From Myxococcales bacterium (GTDB taxonomy: Bacteria > Myxococcota_A > Polyangia > Polyangiales > Polyangiaceae): a DNA stretch of 64,000 bases. The notes under the pieces were generated by a model. The model searched no databases and was not told where the DNA came from. It saw only the letters and a program-made list of their open reading frames with translations. The translations under genes were made by a program, and so were the position numbers. Positions 1-8,894 of the stretch are shown here, one piece after another (the stretch's first letter is position 1; each line of letters begins with the position of its first letter). The stretch spans positions 496,001-560,000 of the forward strand of contig JADJCA010000001.1 in assembly GCA_016703425.1 (NCBI GenBank). The letters are read 5' to 3'.

Positions 1-1392
1 CACGACGGTGACGGTCTCGCCCTGCTCGAAGCTCGCGCCCCCCTTGTAGTAGCAGAGGCGAAGGACGTACGGCCCCGAGTTGGCCTGGTAGGTCGGCGAG
101 CGAAACGACCAAAAGGAGACGGGCGACGAAACGGTTTGCGTCAGCGAAGACGCCGGCGTCGTGTTTTGCAGCGTGCAGGTCGGTGGCGACGCGACGGCGC
201 TCGCCACGTAGTAGTTCGACGCCGCGCCGGCACCGACGAACGAGAGTCGCGCGCGATCGTTGAAGGTGCTCGCTGTGCAGCCGAGCGCTGCCATATGGGG
301 CGGCGCCCCGACGATCGGCGCCGCGGGCGCGCTCGCCGTCGTCCCACCGCTGTAGAGCGGAACGTCATCGCCGTTGTCGCTGCAGACGCGAATGCCATAA
401 ACGGCGCCGGCGGTGAGGTCTTTCAGCGTGATCGCCGTGCTCGTCGTCACCACGCCTTGCCCAGCGGTGCAGTCGGCCGGCGCGCTTCCCGTGGCGAAGG
501 CCACTCGATAGCGGGTCGCGCCCGCGACGGCGGCGAAGCTCACGGTGGCCCAGTTGAGGCCTCGCTCGTCGACCGTCACGCTCGCCGGATCGGCCGCCGG
601 GGCGCGATGCAGAAAGGCTGTCGCCGTGACGCCGGTCGAGACGTCCGGCGTTGGGTTTCCATTCCGCGCGCAGACGCGGAAGGCGTACTCCTTGTTCGGC
701 ACAAGGCCGCTGACGCTCGCAGCGTTGTTCGAGACCTCGAGCGTTGCGCCGCTGCACGACGAAGGCGCGGTCGAGCCCTCCTGGTGCACGACGCGGTACG
801 AGGTCGCCCCGCTGGCGGCGAGCCACGCGAGCTCGATCGTGTCGGTGGAGCCGGTCTTCTGCGCGGCCACAAGATCGCTCGGCTCGCCCGGAGGCAGCGA
901 CAAGGTTCGCGTCACAAGCGTCGCGCCGGCGGAGAAGGCCTTGCCGCCGCTAGCGGGCGTCGTCACAGCGCAGACACGAATGGCGTAGTCGGAGTCCGGC
1001 GTGAGGCCCGAGAGAGTCTTGCTGAGACTGGGGGCGGGCTCGAGGGTGGCGCCGAGACAGTCGGCCGGCGGCGTGGTGCCCGCCACGTGAGCCACCGCAT
1101 AGTCGGTCGCGTGGGCAACGCCGGTCCAGGCGACGTGCAGCTCGGTGGGCGCCAGGGACTTGGCCTTGAGGCCCGTGACATCCGTCGCGGCGGTCGGCGT
1201 CGCCTCCGCGTCAGGCCCGGAGCCGCCATCGGCGCTCACGAGGCCGCCTTCGGCCTCAGGCGGCGACGGGGGCGCCGGATTCGCCGCGTCGCCTACTGCG
1301 GAGCCGCCGCTCGGGGCCACGTCGACGGGGCCGGAGCCGCCGCAGCCGTAGAGCCCAAGGAGCCCGAAAATCACCACGGCGGTTTTCGTCAT
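1..1392 (-). CDS. Fibronectin type III-repeat lipoprotein, C-terminus cut by window edge
   Basis: A 464-codon open frame with no stop before the left edge, so the C-terminus is missing. The start at 1392 gives MTKTAVVIFGLLGLYGCGG, a lipoprotein signal with the lipobox Cys at residue 17, followed by a Pro/Ala/Gly/Asp-rich linker to about residue 65. At least three repeats of about 90 residues follow. Each carries a Cys-containing strand (ADCLGATLE, SSCSGATLE, ADCTAGQG) and ends in a motif such as DYAIRVCA or EYAFRVCA, as in fibronectin type III folds. Family knowledge suggests an outer-membrane-anchored binding or scaffold protein; no catalytic motif is seen. An in-frame ATG at 1399 is possible, but the 1392 start makes the better signal peptide. 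Confidence 0.75.
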   Translation of the reverse strand, partial: MTKTAVVIFGLLGLYGCGGSGPVDVAPSGGSAVGDAANPAPPSPPEAEGGLVSADGGSGPDAEATPTAATDVTGLKAKSLAPTELHVAWTGVAHATDYAVAHVAGTTPPADCLGATLEPAPSLSKTLSGLTPDSDYAIRVCAVTTPASGGKAFSAGATLVTRTLSLPPGEPSDLVAAQKTGSTDTIELAWLAASGATSYRVVHQEGSTAPSSCSGATLEVSNNAASVSGLVPNKEYAFRVCARNGNPTPDVSTGVTATAFLHRAPAADPASVTVDERGLNWATVSFAAVAGATRYRVAFATGSAPADCTAGQGVVTTSTAITLKDLTAGAVYGIRVCSDNGDDVPLYSGGTTASAPAAPIVGAPPHMAALGCTASTFNDRARLSFVGAGAASNYYVASAVASPPTCTLQNTTPASSLTQTVSSPVSFWSFRSPTYQANSGPYVLRLCYYKGGASFEQGETVTVV

Positions 1393-1399
1393 GGTTCAT

Positions 1400-1540
1400 G
1401 GACGGGCCTTTCGGCGAGGCCTTCTGGTGGGAATGGAATAATTACAGTCTCAGGGGACTGGTGGCGGTCCCTAAAACGCCCGCCGTGGCCTGGGCCGCCG
1501 TCGATGCCGACGGCTGAAGCCCGTCAGCTCCTTCGCGTCG
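1400..1540. other. Intergenic, no feature seen
   Basis: About 140 bases between the FN3 lipoprotein start and the 3' end of the PEGA/TPR gene. I see no gene, hairpin or clear promoter motif here, although the FN3 gene promoter should lie within it. Confidence 0.4.
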
Positions 1541-2572
1541 CTAGAAGCGCCCCGCGAGGCCCACCGACGACAAGCCCACCTGCGGCGCCACATACGACCC
1601 CGCGCGCGGCGAGGCGCGTTCCCCCACGAGAGCGCCCACAAGGAAGACGCCCGCACCGGCGGCCATGACGCCGAAGCCCACGTTCGAAACGTTGGCGAGC
1701 GTCTTCGACGACGAGATGGAGTCGGCCGCAGTGTTGGGGCAATCCTGCCCGTTGCACAGAGACTTGGCTTCGCTCGCCTGCGAGAGCGACATGAGGCCAG
1801 CCACACTGCCAACAGCAGCGCCGGCGCCGGCCACCCCCAGCGCGATCCACGCGTACGTTGGAACGGTGCCCGCCTCGTCTGGCCCTGAAGGCGTCTTGGC
1901 GGCTGCGTCGGGCGCGGGCCGAGCCTCGGTCCTCTCGGGCGAACTCTCCGGCGAGCGTGCGCCGGCCGACTCCGGCGAGAGCACCACGCGCAGGATCTTC
2001 TTCTCGCCGGGCCCAACGGTGAACGGCGTCTCGCTGGCTCGGTAACCCGGGAGCTCCACCTGAAGCACGTGAGCGCCTGGGTTCAGGCGCCGCGGGAGCG
2101 TGGCCGCGACGGGAGGCAACGGAGCGCCGTCCATCGACACGCGAAGCGAAGACTCTCCGACCGAGCGGGGCCCCGAGAGCTCGAGCTGCACAGTAGCGAC
2201 CAGCCCCGCCGTGCGCTGCGAGATCGAGCCACACGTGGCGCGCGCCGCGCGGAACGCTTCCGGTTCGCGGGCGTCTTTGGGAAAGCGCGCGACGGCGATG
2301 CAGGCTTCGTGGGCTTCCAACGGATGGCCCAGGGCCTCTTCGGCGCGCGCCACCTCAACGCCGGTGGAAGGCACCTGCATGATGGCGTCAGCACCTCGGA
2401 AGGCGCGGAGCGCAGCGGCGTAGTTCTTCTCTCCGAAGAGCCGATCGCCCTCGTCGAGCAGCGCCCGCGCCGTCGCCCGATCGGCGGCCGTGGGCTCTCG
2501 CGCTTGGGCCACGTTCGCGGACAAGAGCAGCGACGCAAGCAGCCACGTGGTTCGCGCGGGTCTTCGAGCCAT
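1541..2572 (-). CDS. TPR/PEGA envelope protein with one membrane helix
   Basis: 343 residues. A Sec signal peptide (about 1-24, ending NVAQA) is followed by TPR-like helices (about 30-115), a PEGA-like beta domain (about 135-200) with the typical 'NPGAHVLQVELPGY' pattern, a charged Ser/Glu/Arg linker, and a hydrophobic Gly/Ala-rich pair of segments (about 245-265 and 295-320) that look membrane-embedded. This domain order is common in myxobacterial proteins of unknown role; PEGA domains are thought to bind surface or cell-wall components. A relative with the same plan lies at 43002-44231. Transcribed alone on the minus strand; the partner is unknown. Confidence 0.8.
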   Translation of the reverse strand: MARRPARTTWLLASLLLSANVAQAREPTAADRATARALLDEGDRLFGEKNYAAALRAFRGADAIMQVPSTGVEVARAEEALGHPLEAHEACIAVARFPKDAREPEAFRAARATCGSISQRTAGLVATVQLELSGPRSVGESSLRVSMDGAPLPPVAATLPRRLNPGAHVLQVELPGYRASETPFTVGPGEKKILRVVLSPESAGARSPESSPERTEARPAPDAAAKTPSGPDEAGTVPTYAWIALGVAGAGAAVGSVAGLMSLSQASEAKSLCNGQDCPNTAADSISSSKTLANVSNVGFGVMAAGAGVFLVGALVGERASPRAGSYVAPQVGLSSVGLAGRF

Positions 2573-2666
2573 GCGGCGCCGAGCGTATCACCGCCGGGCG
2601 CGTGTCCGCTGCAGGCGCGGAAACTGAGTGACGCCCCCGAGCACGCTCGTTACGCTCGGCGGTTCG

Positions 2667-4424
2667 ATGGCAACGGGGGCACGGAGAAGGGCAGCCGTTT
2701 TGGCGCTCACGTCGGTGTCGCTCGCGGCTTGTCAGCTGCTGAGCGGTGTCGGCGATCTCCGCGTCGTCGACGACCCGCCGCGAGACGCCGCGACAAGCCT
2801 CGACGCCACGGGCGTCGCGGCCGACGGCGCCCCCCTCGACGGAGCCGGCGCTTCCGACGGTTCGGCAAGCGAGGCGGCGACCGACGCCGCGAGCGACGAC
2901 GCAGGCCCCGGCACCGGCGACGCAACCGTCACGGACGCTAGCCCCGGGACCGATGGCGGCGACGGCGGAGCGGCCGACGCCAACGTGACTGACGGCGGAG
3001 TCGATGCGACCGACGGCAACGCGGGCGATGGCGGTGACGGCGGTCTTGCGTGCGATCCTTTCGCCGGCAGCGACGGTGGCGCGGGCACCACGACGGGGCT
3101 CGTAGCGCTCTACCGCGGCGACGGAACCGACTGGGCTCCGAATCCGGTCGCCGCCACGCAAGTCGACAACGTCACCCTCGGGCCCGACCGCTTCGGCCGG
3201 CTATGCGCGGGCCAATACAACGGCACCAGCAGTCGCATCAAAGTGAGCGGCCTCGCCAAGCTACCCATCAACGACGCCGATCGGACCTTCACCGCGTGGA
3301 TCAAGACCACGACGCCGGTGGCCTCCATCGTCAATTGGGGTCGCGCCGCCAGCGTCAGCGGCGGCCCGCCGGCAGCCACCGCCGGAGAGCGCTCGGGGCT
3401 TCTCATCCGCACCGAGCGGGTGCTCTTCGCCGGCGAGTCACCGAACCCGCCGCAGTTCGATCTGGAGGGCGGCGACCCCGCAGCCAACGGCGTTTGGCAC
3501 TTGTTTGGGGCCTCCTACGCGCAAGCGACGCGCACCGTGACGATCTACGAAGATGGCGTCGCCATCAGCGCGCTGGTCTTGCCGACGGCCATCCACACCG
3601 TGGGGAACGATCTGCAAATCGGCCGGGCGCCGGAGCCGCGAACGGTGCCGGAGTTCTTCTCCGGGAGCATCGACGAGGTGCGCGTCTACGGGCGCGTTTT
3701 GAGCGGCCCCGAGATGCTTGCACTCTACCATGATCGGGGGTTCTTCCCGGTCGAGGGCCTCGTGGGTCACTACCGGGGCGACGGCGTCGACCGCTCACCG
3801 AGCCCCGTCGCCGCGACGGCGCCCTTGGCCGGCAACGCGGTGCCCGACCGGCAAGGTGTCGCCAACCAAGCGCGCGCCTACATCGCGAGCTCGACGCAGG
3901 CGCTGACGGTGCCGAGCCAGGCCAAGCTGCCCCAAGGCAACGCCGATCGAACGCTCTCGGCGTGGATTCACGTACCGAGCACGGGTGGCGACATGGGCGT
4001 CGTCAATTGGGGCAGCTCGGTCATCGGGCGACGCTCCGGCCTCCTCGTGGGGTACGACACGTTCCACGCCGGCGGTCCCGCCTGGTACGCCGCCTTCGCC
4101 GGGCAAGCGGCCGATCTTCGCGCTTACCCGGCGAGCTTCACCACGGGCAAGTGGATGCACCTTGCAGCGACCTACGATCACCGAGGCACGGCGGTCCTCT
4201 ATCTCAATGACGCGCAGGTCGCCCTCGGCGGGCTAGGGCCCAGCGCAGCCGTCCTCAACACCGACGCGACCCTGCCGATGTACATCGGCCGCTCGCCCGA
4301 TCTCGCCGGCGTGCCGCACGAATTCTTCAACGGCGCCATCGACGACGTGCGCGTCTTTGGGCGAACGCTGACGCGCGGCGAAGTGCGCGCGCTCGTGCAC
4401 GAGCGGGGCTATAACCCGCTGTAG
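2667..4424 (+). CDS. Two-domain LamG (concanavalin-like) lipoprotein
   Basis: 585 residues from the ATG at 2667. That start gives the lipoprotein signal MATGARRRAAVLALTSVSLAAC; a GTG at 2628 would add 13 residues before it and seems less likely. After the lipobox Cys comes a long Asp/Ala/Gly-rich linker (to about residue 130). Two repeated LamG/laminin-like modules of about 220 residues follow. Each opens with 'GLVALYRGDG' or 'GLVGHYRGDG', contains 'AWIK/AWIH' and 'NWG' strands, and closes with 'GSIDEVRVYGR' or 'GAIDDVRVFGR', the LamG_3 signature. Likely a surface-anchored carbohydrate-binding or adhesive protein. No catalytic motif is seen. It converges with the topoisomerase-like gene, 48 bases away. 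Confidence 0.85.
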   Translation: MATGARRRAAVLALTSVSLAACQLLSGVGDLRVVDDPPRDAATSLDATGVAADGAPLDGAGASDGSASEAATDAASDDAGPGTGDATVTDASPGTDGGDGGAADANVTDGGVDATDGNAGDGGDGGLACDPFAGSDGGAGTTTGLVALYRGDGTDWAPNPVAATQVDNVTLGPDRFGRLCAGQYNGTSSRIKVSGLAKLPINDADRTFTAWIKTTTPVASIVNWGRAASVSGGPPAATAGERSGLLIRTERVLFAGESPNPPQFDLEGGDPAANGVWHLFGASYAQATRTVTIYEDGVAISALVLPTAIHTVGNDLQIGRAPEPRTVPEFFSGSIDEVRVYGRVLSGPEMLALYHDRGFFPVEGLVGHYRGDGVDRSPSPVAATAPLAGNAVPDRQGVANQARAYIASSTQALTVPSQAKLPQGNADRTLSAWIHVPSTGGDMGVVNWGSSVIGRRSGLLVGYDTFHAGGPAWYAAFAGQAADLRAYPASFTTGKWMHLAATYDHRGTAVLYLNDAQVALGGLGPSAAVLNTDATLPMYIGRSPDLAGVPHEFFNGAIDDVRVFGRTLTRGEVRALVHERGYNPL

Positions 4425-4472
4425 CGGAGCCCGCGGGAGCTGCGGTGGGTCGGGGCGCGCTGCAGGCGTCCC

Positions 4473-5857
4473 TCAGAGCTTGACCAACTGGGAGTCGAAG
4501 ACCTTCTTCGGGAGGTAGTCGTCAACGAGGCGCCTGTCGTGGAGAAGCGCGTCCAGTTCGACCTTGGCTCCCAAGTCGAGGAGGACGGCGAGTTCTTCGC
4601 GCACGCGGCTGTTGACGTACGCGTGCGACGGATGGGCAAGCAGCCGGCGGATGGCCTCACGCTCGTCGTCGTCGAGCGGAATCCGGGCGTCGGCGTGGCA
4701 GGTGCGCTCGATCTCGGACGGATAGAGCCCGGCCCACCACACGTTGTTGCAGGCGAGCCAGGGCGTCTCGAGCGCCGTCGAGATGGCCCCGTGCGCAAAC
4801 GTGAGGGCGACTTGAATGCCGCCAAGATCCCCGTCGACGCAGAGCAAGGCCGGGATGCCGAGGGTGTCGACCAGCGTGCCCACGAACTCGCGCGTCGAGA
4901 GCGATGGGAATCCCTCTGCGCACACGATGATGCAGCGGGCGGCCTCCCGCCAGCGCTCCTGCGCAAGACGAACGGCGATGGAGTGCTTCTCGACGACGAG
5001 AATGAAGTCTGCGTCGGAGCGATCTCGACGTCGTCCGTGAATCGCGGGACGCCGATGCCCCTCGGTCCAAGCTTCGAGACGTCGAGGATCTGTTCTCCAT
5101 CGCGGAGGACAAGCCAGCCGAACATGAGGCCCCGCCGAGCCTCCACGAAGCCGAGGGATCTCCGCCGGACACCGAGCAGGGTTGCGAGCGCGGCGATGGC
5201 GCGATCGCTCTCGACCTGGCCGGCTTCGCCGTCGGCGAGCCTCGCCTGATGCTGGTAGTAGAGCCCGCGCTTGGTGGTGTAGACGCCGACGCGAAGGTTG
5301 TCGGACGCCGCTTCGGCGGCCAAAAGGAGGCGCATGAGCGCCTTGCCGCTTCGGCGATCGAGCGCCAGACGCCGAACGTTCTGTCCGAGGAAGACGTTCC
5401 CTCGGTCGTCGTGGAGGCTGTTCATGCGATGCAAGTCGGGAACGTCGACCCACGGCACTTCTCCCGCTTCCACTCGCTCCGCGACGTACTGAGTGAACGC
5501 CGCAAGCCGCGCGCGGGCGTCGTCCGCGGGGACCTCGGCAGCGTGCTGCGCGTGTTCTGGAAATGCGATGGGGGCACGCACGATGGGGTGCCGCTCACGC
5601 ATCCGGGCCGCGCGCTCATCGGCCGAGGCCGCGCCGTGACCGCGAGCTGTCTCTTCTCGCATCGTTGCTCCAGTCGCGACGAGCTCGGGAACAACGGGCG
5701 TTCGACGGAACGCCGGACTCGACGAATCGGGCGCCCGCAGTCGCCCTGCCTGGAGATCCTTGATGCGCGCACGGATGATCGGCTCAGGGAGCGTCGCGGT
5801 GCGCCTCAGGTACGCGTCGAACGAAGCGATGACCTCTCGGGATGCAATCCGTGCCAT
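4473..5857 (-). CDS. Orphan Spo11/topoisomerase VI subunit A-like protein (frame broken once)
   Basis: Starts at ATG 5857. The reading frame must shift once near 5015-5017, where a CC pair looks like it has lost a C; restoring it gives the sequence ...EIAPDADFILVVEK. The reconstructed protein is about 461 residues. The winged-helix/5Y-CAP region has 'TKRGLYYQH' (Y200-Y201; the second Tyr aligns with the catalytic Tyr of Spo11/Top6A), then 'RRRSLGFVEARRGLMFG'. The Toprim domain has E290 in 'LVVEK', 'AEGFPSLSTREF', and D342/D344 in 'CVDGDLGG'. The end, 'YLPKKVF', matches the family's 'YLPxKL' close. Top6A normally pairs with the GHKL ATPase Top6B; no Top6B is adjacent, so it resembles the orphan bacterial Top6A-like group. 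An N-terminal extension of about 100 residues is unassigned. Confidence 0.75.
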
Positions 5858-6030
5858 CGGTTCTCCCCTCGGCGGTCAAGGATGCGAGCGTTGTGAGCGG
5901 CAAGTACTCCGGCGGACGAGCGAGAACGCGAATCTTGAACCGGCGGTTCCTGATTAATCTCGCCCGGCCGTCGGAGCGATCAGGGATACCACGTCGCGAG
6001 GAGGCCTCCCACGCGGGCCGCGGGTGACTT

Positions 6031-6321
6031 CTAGTCGGCCGTCGGTCCGTCTTTGGCGCCGTCGGCCGCGCCCGCGTCTTGGGAAAACGACGGGCACCCA
6101 GCGTCGAAAACACAGGGCGCGCCATAGACCTCATGGGATGAGCAATCCGCCATAGACGCGCTGCTCGCGAGCGCGCCGGCCGTCACCGCGTGCCAGCGCC
6201 ACATTCCGCCTTTCGGCGAGCGCGCAGCGAAGTCGGAAGGCAACGGCGCCTTGCAGAACGGGCACGCGGGCTCGCTCGTGCGGGCGTGGCGCAGACACTT
6301 GGGGCAGGGGAGGAGGTTCAT
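6031..6321 (-). CDS. Small zinc-ribbon membrane protein
   Basis: 96 residues. The N-terminus has two CxxC knuckles (CPKC at about 6-9, CPFC at about 20-23), forming a short zinc ribbon. A hydrophobic segment follows (about 43-58, WHAVTAGALASSAS), then a short Cys- and Asp-rich tail. The look is of a myxobacterial small membrane protein with a cytosolic zinc ribbon and an exported tail. Function unknown. It lies 36 bases downstream of the Uma2 gene on the same strand and may be co-transcribed with it. Confidence 0.6.
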   Translation of the reverse strand: MNLLPCPKCLRHARTSEPACPFCKAPLPSDFAARSPKGGMWRWHAVTAGALASSASMADCSSHEVYGAPCVFDAGCPSFSQDAGAADGAKDGPTAD

Positions 6322-6357
6322 GAACGCGCCTTTCGCATCGCCGATCGACAGCTTGGA

Positions 6358-7092
6358 CTACTTCTTCGCGAGCAATGCTTCGAGCTCTCGGACGCGCGCC
6401 TTTGCGGCGGCCTCGCGCGCGAGGGCCGCTTCCGCCACCTCGGACGGCAGCGGCACGAGCGCGCCATCTTGCAAGAGACGCAGCGCCACGGGCCAGCGCT
6501 CCGCCGGCGCCACGATCCACTCGAACACGCCACCGAAGGCCTCCGATAGCGTGATGCAAGGCGTTCGCTCCGCCTCCACGACGCGCTCGACGAAGTCGCC
6601 CTCGACCCGATCCCACACGCGGATGCGCGAGCCCTCGGGCGCGTCGACGTCGAAGCAGACGAATTCGTCGACGCCCATGGCCTCGTAGGCTTCGCGCTTC
6701 TCCGTGAGCGTCCAGCGCTCGCGCGTGTCTGAGAGCGACAGCACCTCGACGGTGAGCTCCGGCACGCCAAGCTCCCACGTCTTCCACGAGCCGTGCTCGA
6801 ACATCTCGGCCTGCGGCAGGCCGGGCTTCACGGCTGCGTCCGGCGCACGGCGACCGCGATCGTCGTTCAGCGTCGCGTTCCAGTAGACGAACATGTCCGC
6901 CGAGACGGCGTTCGCCTCACCGCAAAGCGCTCGCAGGAGCAGCTTCAGGAACATGCACAAATCTTCGTGCCGAGGGTGCTGGCCCAAGTGCTCCTCCTCC
7001 GGCTCCGATTCCGGAAAATGAAGCGGCCGCACGGGGCGCACGTGCCTGAGTTCGGTGACGACCTTGGTCGCGGGATTCGGCGACGACGCCAT
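6358..7092 (-). CDS. Uma2-family (DUF820) putative PD-(D/E)xK nuclease, copy 1
   Basis: 244 residues from ATG 7092 (MASSPNPATK); the frame is open further upstream, but the paralogue at 31109 starts at the equivalent MAS. Uma2 signature: 'GRRAPDAAV' with the Asp, 'GVPELTVEVLSLSD' with the Glu, and 'EKREAYEAMGVDEFVCFD' with the Lys and the following strand. The C-terminus is an Ala/Glu/Arg-rich coiled coil ending in RVRELEALLAKK. Uma2 proteins are predicted endonucleases that expand greatly in some bacteria; their targets are unknown. Copy 2 is very similar, and part of the 5' leader is shared as well. Confidence 0.8.
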   Translation of the reverse strand: MASSPNPATKVVTELRHVRPVRPLHFPESEPEEEHLGQHPRHEDLCMFLKLLLRALCGEANAVSADMFVYWNATLNDDRGRRAPDAAVKPGLPQAEMFEHGSWKTWELGVPELTVEVLSLSDTRERWTLTEKREAYEAMGVDEFVCFDVDAPEGSRIRVWDRVEGDFVERVVEAERTPCITLSEAFGGVFEWIVAPAERWPVALRLLQDGALVPLPSEVAEAALAREAAAKARVRELEALLAKK

Positions 7093-7250
7093 GCCCGCAA
7101 GTGTACCTGGTCTCTCTCGACGTGCCCCGTGCGGTCGCATCACCGGCACTCAAGCAGGACGCGCGCCACGACGCCGCACGCGGAACTCTTGATGAATCGG
7201 GTGACGCGACCTGTCCGCGGACACTTTTCGCTGTCCGTGGACGGACCTCT

Positions 7251-7697
7251 CTAGCGATACGCAAGCGCGACGGGATGGAACGCCTCGTCGACTGCGAGTC
7301 CAGCGCGCTGGGTCAGACCCAGGAGCAGCTCCGCGACGGCGACGAGCTGGTTCGGGGTGCCGTCGTTGATCCACCGGTCCGTCGGTCCCGTCTCGAGGGG
7401 CAGCGTCATCCGAACGCAGCCGACGGAGTCGGGCATCGAGGAATGGTCGAGGCGGCGAGGCCCATCGGGCTCAGACGCGAGCAGCGCAACAAGGGTCGCC
7501 TCCGTCTCCGCGTCGGTGAGGGCCAGAACGGCCGTGCGCCGCCCGCGCTGGTCGGCCGGCTGGAAGTACTGGCCTTGGGCGACGAGCTCCATCCAGCAGC
7601 CGCCATCCATCGGGGCGAGGCGGAACTCAATCGTCGGCTTCGTCTCGCAACCCCAACCCCACAACATCACGTGGCCGGGTCCGGTGAGGCGCGGCAT
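7251..7697 (-). CDS. Conserved hypothetical protein, 148 residues
   Basis: Begins MPRLTGPGHVMLWGWG and runs 148 residues with coding-like composition: acidic, with no signal peptide or membrane segment. Features include an N-terminal 'GCETKPTIEFRLAP' strand pair, a central 'TDAETEATLVALLAS' helix and a C-terminal Leu-rich helix (VAVAELLLGLTQRAG). No family recognised. It stands upstream of, and in the same direction as, Uma2 copy 1, and diverges from the small-ORF/nucleotidyltransferase pair. Confidence 0.55.
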   Translation of the reverse strand: MPRLTGPGHVMLWGWGCETKPTIEFRLAPMDGGCWMELVAQGQYFQPADQRGRRTAVLALTDAETEATLVALLASEPDGPRRLDHSSMPDSVGCVRMTLPLETGPTDRWINDGTPNQLVAVAELLLGLTQRAGLAVDEAFHPVALAYR

Positions 7698-7862
7698 GGC
7701 GAAAGGATACCCCAGGGGTAAGAACGCCTCCGACAGCGATGACGCGGCGTCCGCACCTCCGACGACTGCACGGCTCCGCGTGGAGTCTGCACACGGCTGC
7801 GCGCTCGCGCCGGGGCAATCCGCTTTCGCCTTCTGTTGGCAAAAATCGCGCTAAAGTGAGCC

Positions 7863-8114
7863 ATGGCGAGCCGCAAGTGGCAAGGAGGGCGGGTCGCGAG
7901 CCACGAGGCGCTCGATCGAGCCGACGAGGCGTTTTGGGAGCGCGCGGGGCCCGCCGCGCGGTTTGTCGCATCCATCGAGCTTGCGCTGCAGACCTGGAGC
8001 TTGAAGCACCCCGATGAACCTCCCCCGCGATTTGGCCGCGATGCTTTCGGCGTTCGAAAAGCGAGGCGTGCGCTACCTGGTCGTGGGCGGCCACGCCGTC
8101 AGCCTCCACGCTAG
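7863..8114 (+). CDS. Small protein preceding and overlapping a nucleotidyltransferase
   Basis: 83 residues, starting MASRKWQGGRVASHEALDRADEAFW. The protein is charged, with a helix around 'RADEAFWERAGPAARFVASIELALQ'. The 3' end overlaps the next gene by about 100 bases in another frame, and the overlapping tail is Arg/Pro-rich. The layout (short first gene, nucleotidyltransferase second) resembles a two-gene toxin-antitoxin or regulator pair, but I do not recognise the family. The real stop could be earlier if a base is wrong here. Confidence 0.5.
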   Translation: MASRKWQGGRVASHEALDRADEAFWERAGPAARFVASIELALQTWSLKHPDEPPPRFGRDAFGVRKARRALPGRGRPRRQPPR

Positions 8115-8502
8115 ACCCCGTTCGACCAAGGACCTCGACCTTTGGCTCGACGCCAACGCCACCAACGTTGCGCGCGCGTGCGTTGCGCTCGCAGATTTCG
8201 GGTTGCCGTCGACCCTTGTCGAGGAGCTCCGAGTCGCGAAGCCCGACGAGATCATTTGGATCGGGCGACCACCAGCGCGTGTCGACTTCTTGCTGACACT
8301 CCCTGGCGTGACCTTCACCGCCGCTTGGAGTAGGCGCGTGATGGTCGACCTGGCTGGTGTGGCCGTTTCGGTCATTGGTCGTGAGGATCTCATTGCGAAC
8401 AAGGTGGCCGTGGGGCGACCGCAGGATCGTCGCGACGTGCGGGCCCTCGAGAAGGCCGCGGCGACGGCGTCGCCAGCCAAACGTCGTCGCACGCGAACTT
8501 GA
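8014..8502 (+). CDS. Nucleotidyltransferase (DUF6036/AbiEii-like superfamily)
   Basis: 162 residues. Minimal nucleotidyltransferase fold: 'RYLVVGGHAVSLHARPRSTKDLDLWLD' contains the GG motif and the D-L-D metal-binding pair (about residues 26-45), then 'ARVDFLLTLPGV' with the third acidic residue, and 'DLIANKVAVGRPQDRRDVRALE', the usual closing Lys and Asp-rich helix. Related proteins transfer nucleotides to tRNA or proteins as toxins, or modify small molecules. The Lys/Arg-rich tail after residue 150 is untypical. It overlaps the small upstream ORF, so translational coupling is likely. Substrate unknown. Confidence 0.75.
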   Translation: MNLPRDLAAMLSAFEKRGVRYLVVGGHAVSLHARPRSTKDLDLWLDANATNVARACVALADFGLPSTLVEELRVAKPDEIIWIGRPPARVDFLLTLPGVTFTAAWSRRVMVDLAGVAVSVIGREDLIANKVAVGRPQDRRDVRALEKAAATASPAKRRRTRT

Positions 8503-8541
8503 ATGGGCGCGACGCGTGGCTACGCGCGGCTACGCGCGGCC

Positions 8542-8607
8542 GCTCACAGCTCGCGCTCCGAGATGCGCGCGTAGCCTTCCTCGCCAGCCCGGCAGAGCGC
8601 GCTGAGC
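8542..8607 (-). repeat. Duplicated 3' end of the acyl-CoA dehydrogenase gene
   Basis: 66 bases matching 8893-8958 with five mismatches. On the minus strand it encodes LSALCRAGEEGYARISEREL and a stop, almost the same as the true terminus of the neighbouring acyl-CoA dehydrogenase. It sits in the roughly 390-base gene-free stretch 8503-8894. That stretch also holds a short imperfect 10-base repeat (cgcgcggcta) at about 8514-8540 and a minus-strand frame ending in LLFPDWEAEPT, which might be another remnant. Confidence 0.75.
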
Positions 8608-8894
8608 CTCGAACAGACTAGGCGGTTCGTCGCGTCGCCGGCTTCGTCGGCTCGGCCTCCCAATCAGGGAAGAGCAGGATGGCCGGGTGCGTGTGGAGTG
8701 CTCGGGCGAGGCGACGCGCCCTCTCCGCGCCAAGCTAAGCGCCCTCCTTCAATGGCCAGAGGCCGGTTGGGGACGCCGGCCGCTTCGCAGGGGGGTCATA
8801 CTTGAAGCTTCCGCATCTCGGAGCACTCGCCCGGCCATGTGCCCGCAGCTCGGCTGCATGCTCACGTTGCCAGACCTCCTCGCGGACGGCCCGC

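Noticed and set aside
136..1668. Long plus-strand open frame of 510 codons opposite the FN3 lipoprotein
   Set aside because: Arg/Gly-rich composition with no domain; it is the antisense shadow of the real minus-strand gene.
5000..5030. Programmed frameshifting in the Top6A-like gene
   Set aside because: No slippery heptamer is seen at the break, and many other genes in the window break the same way.
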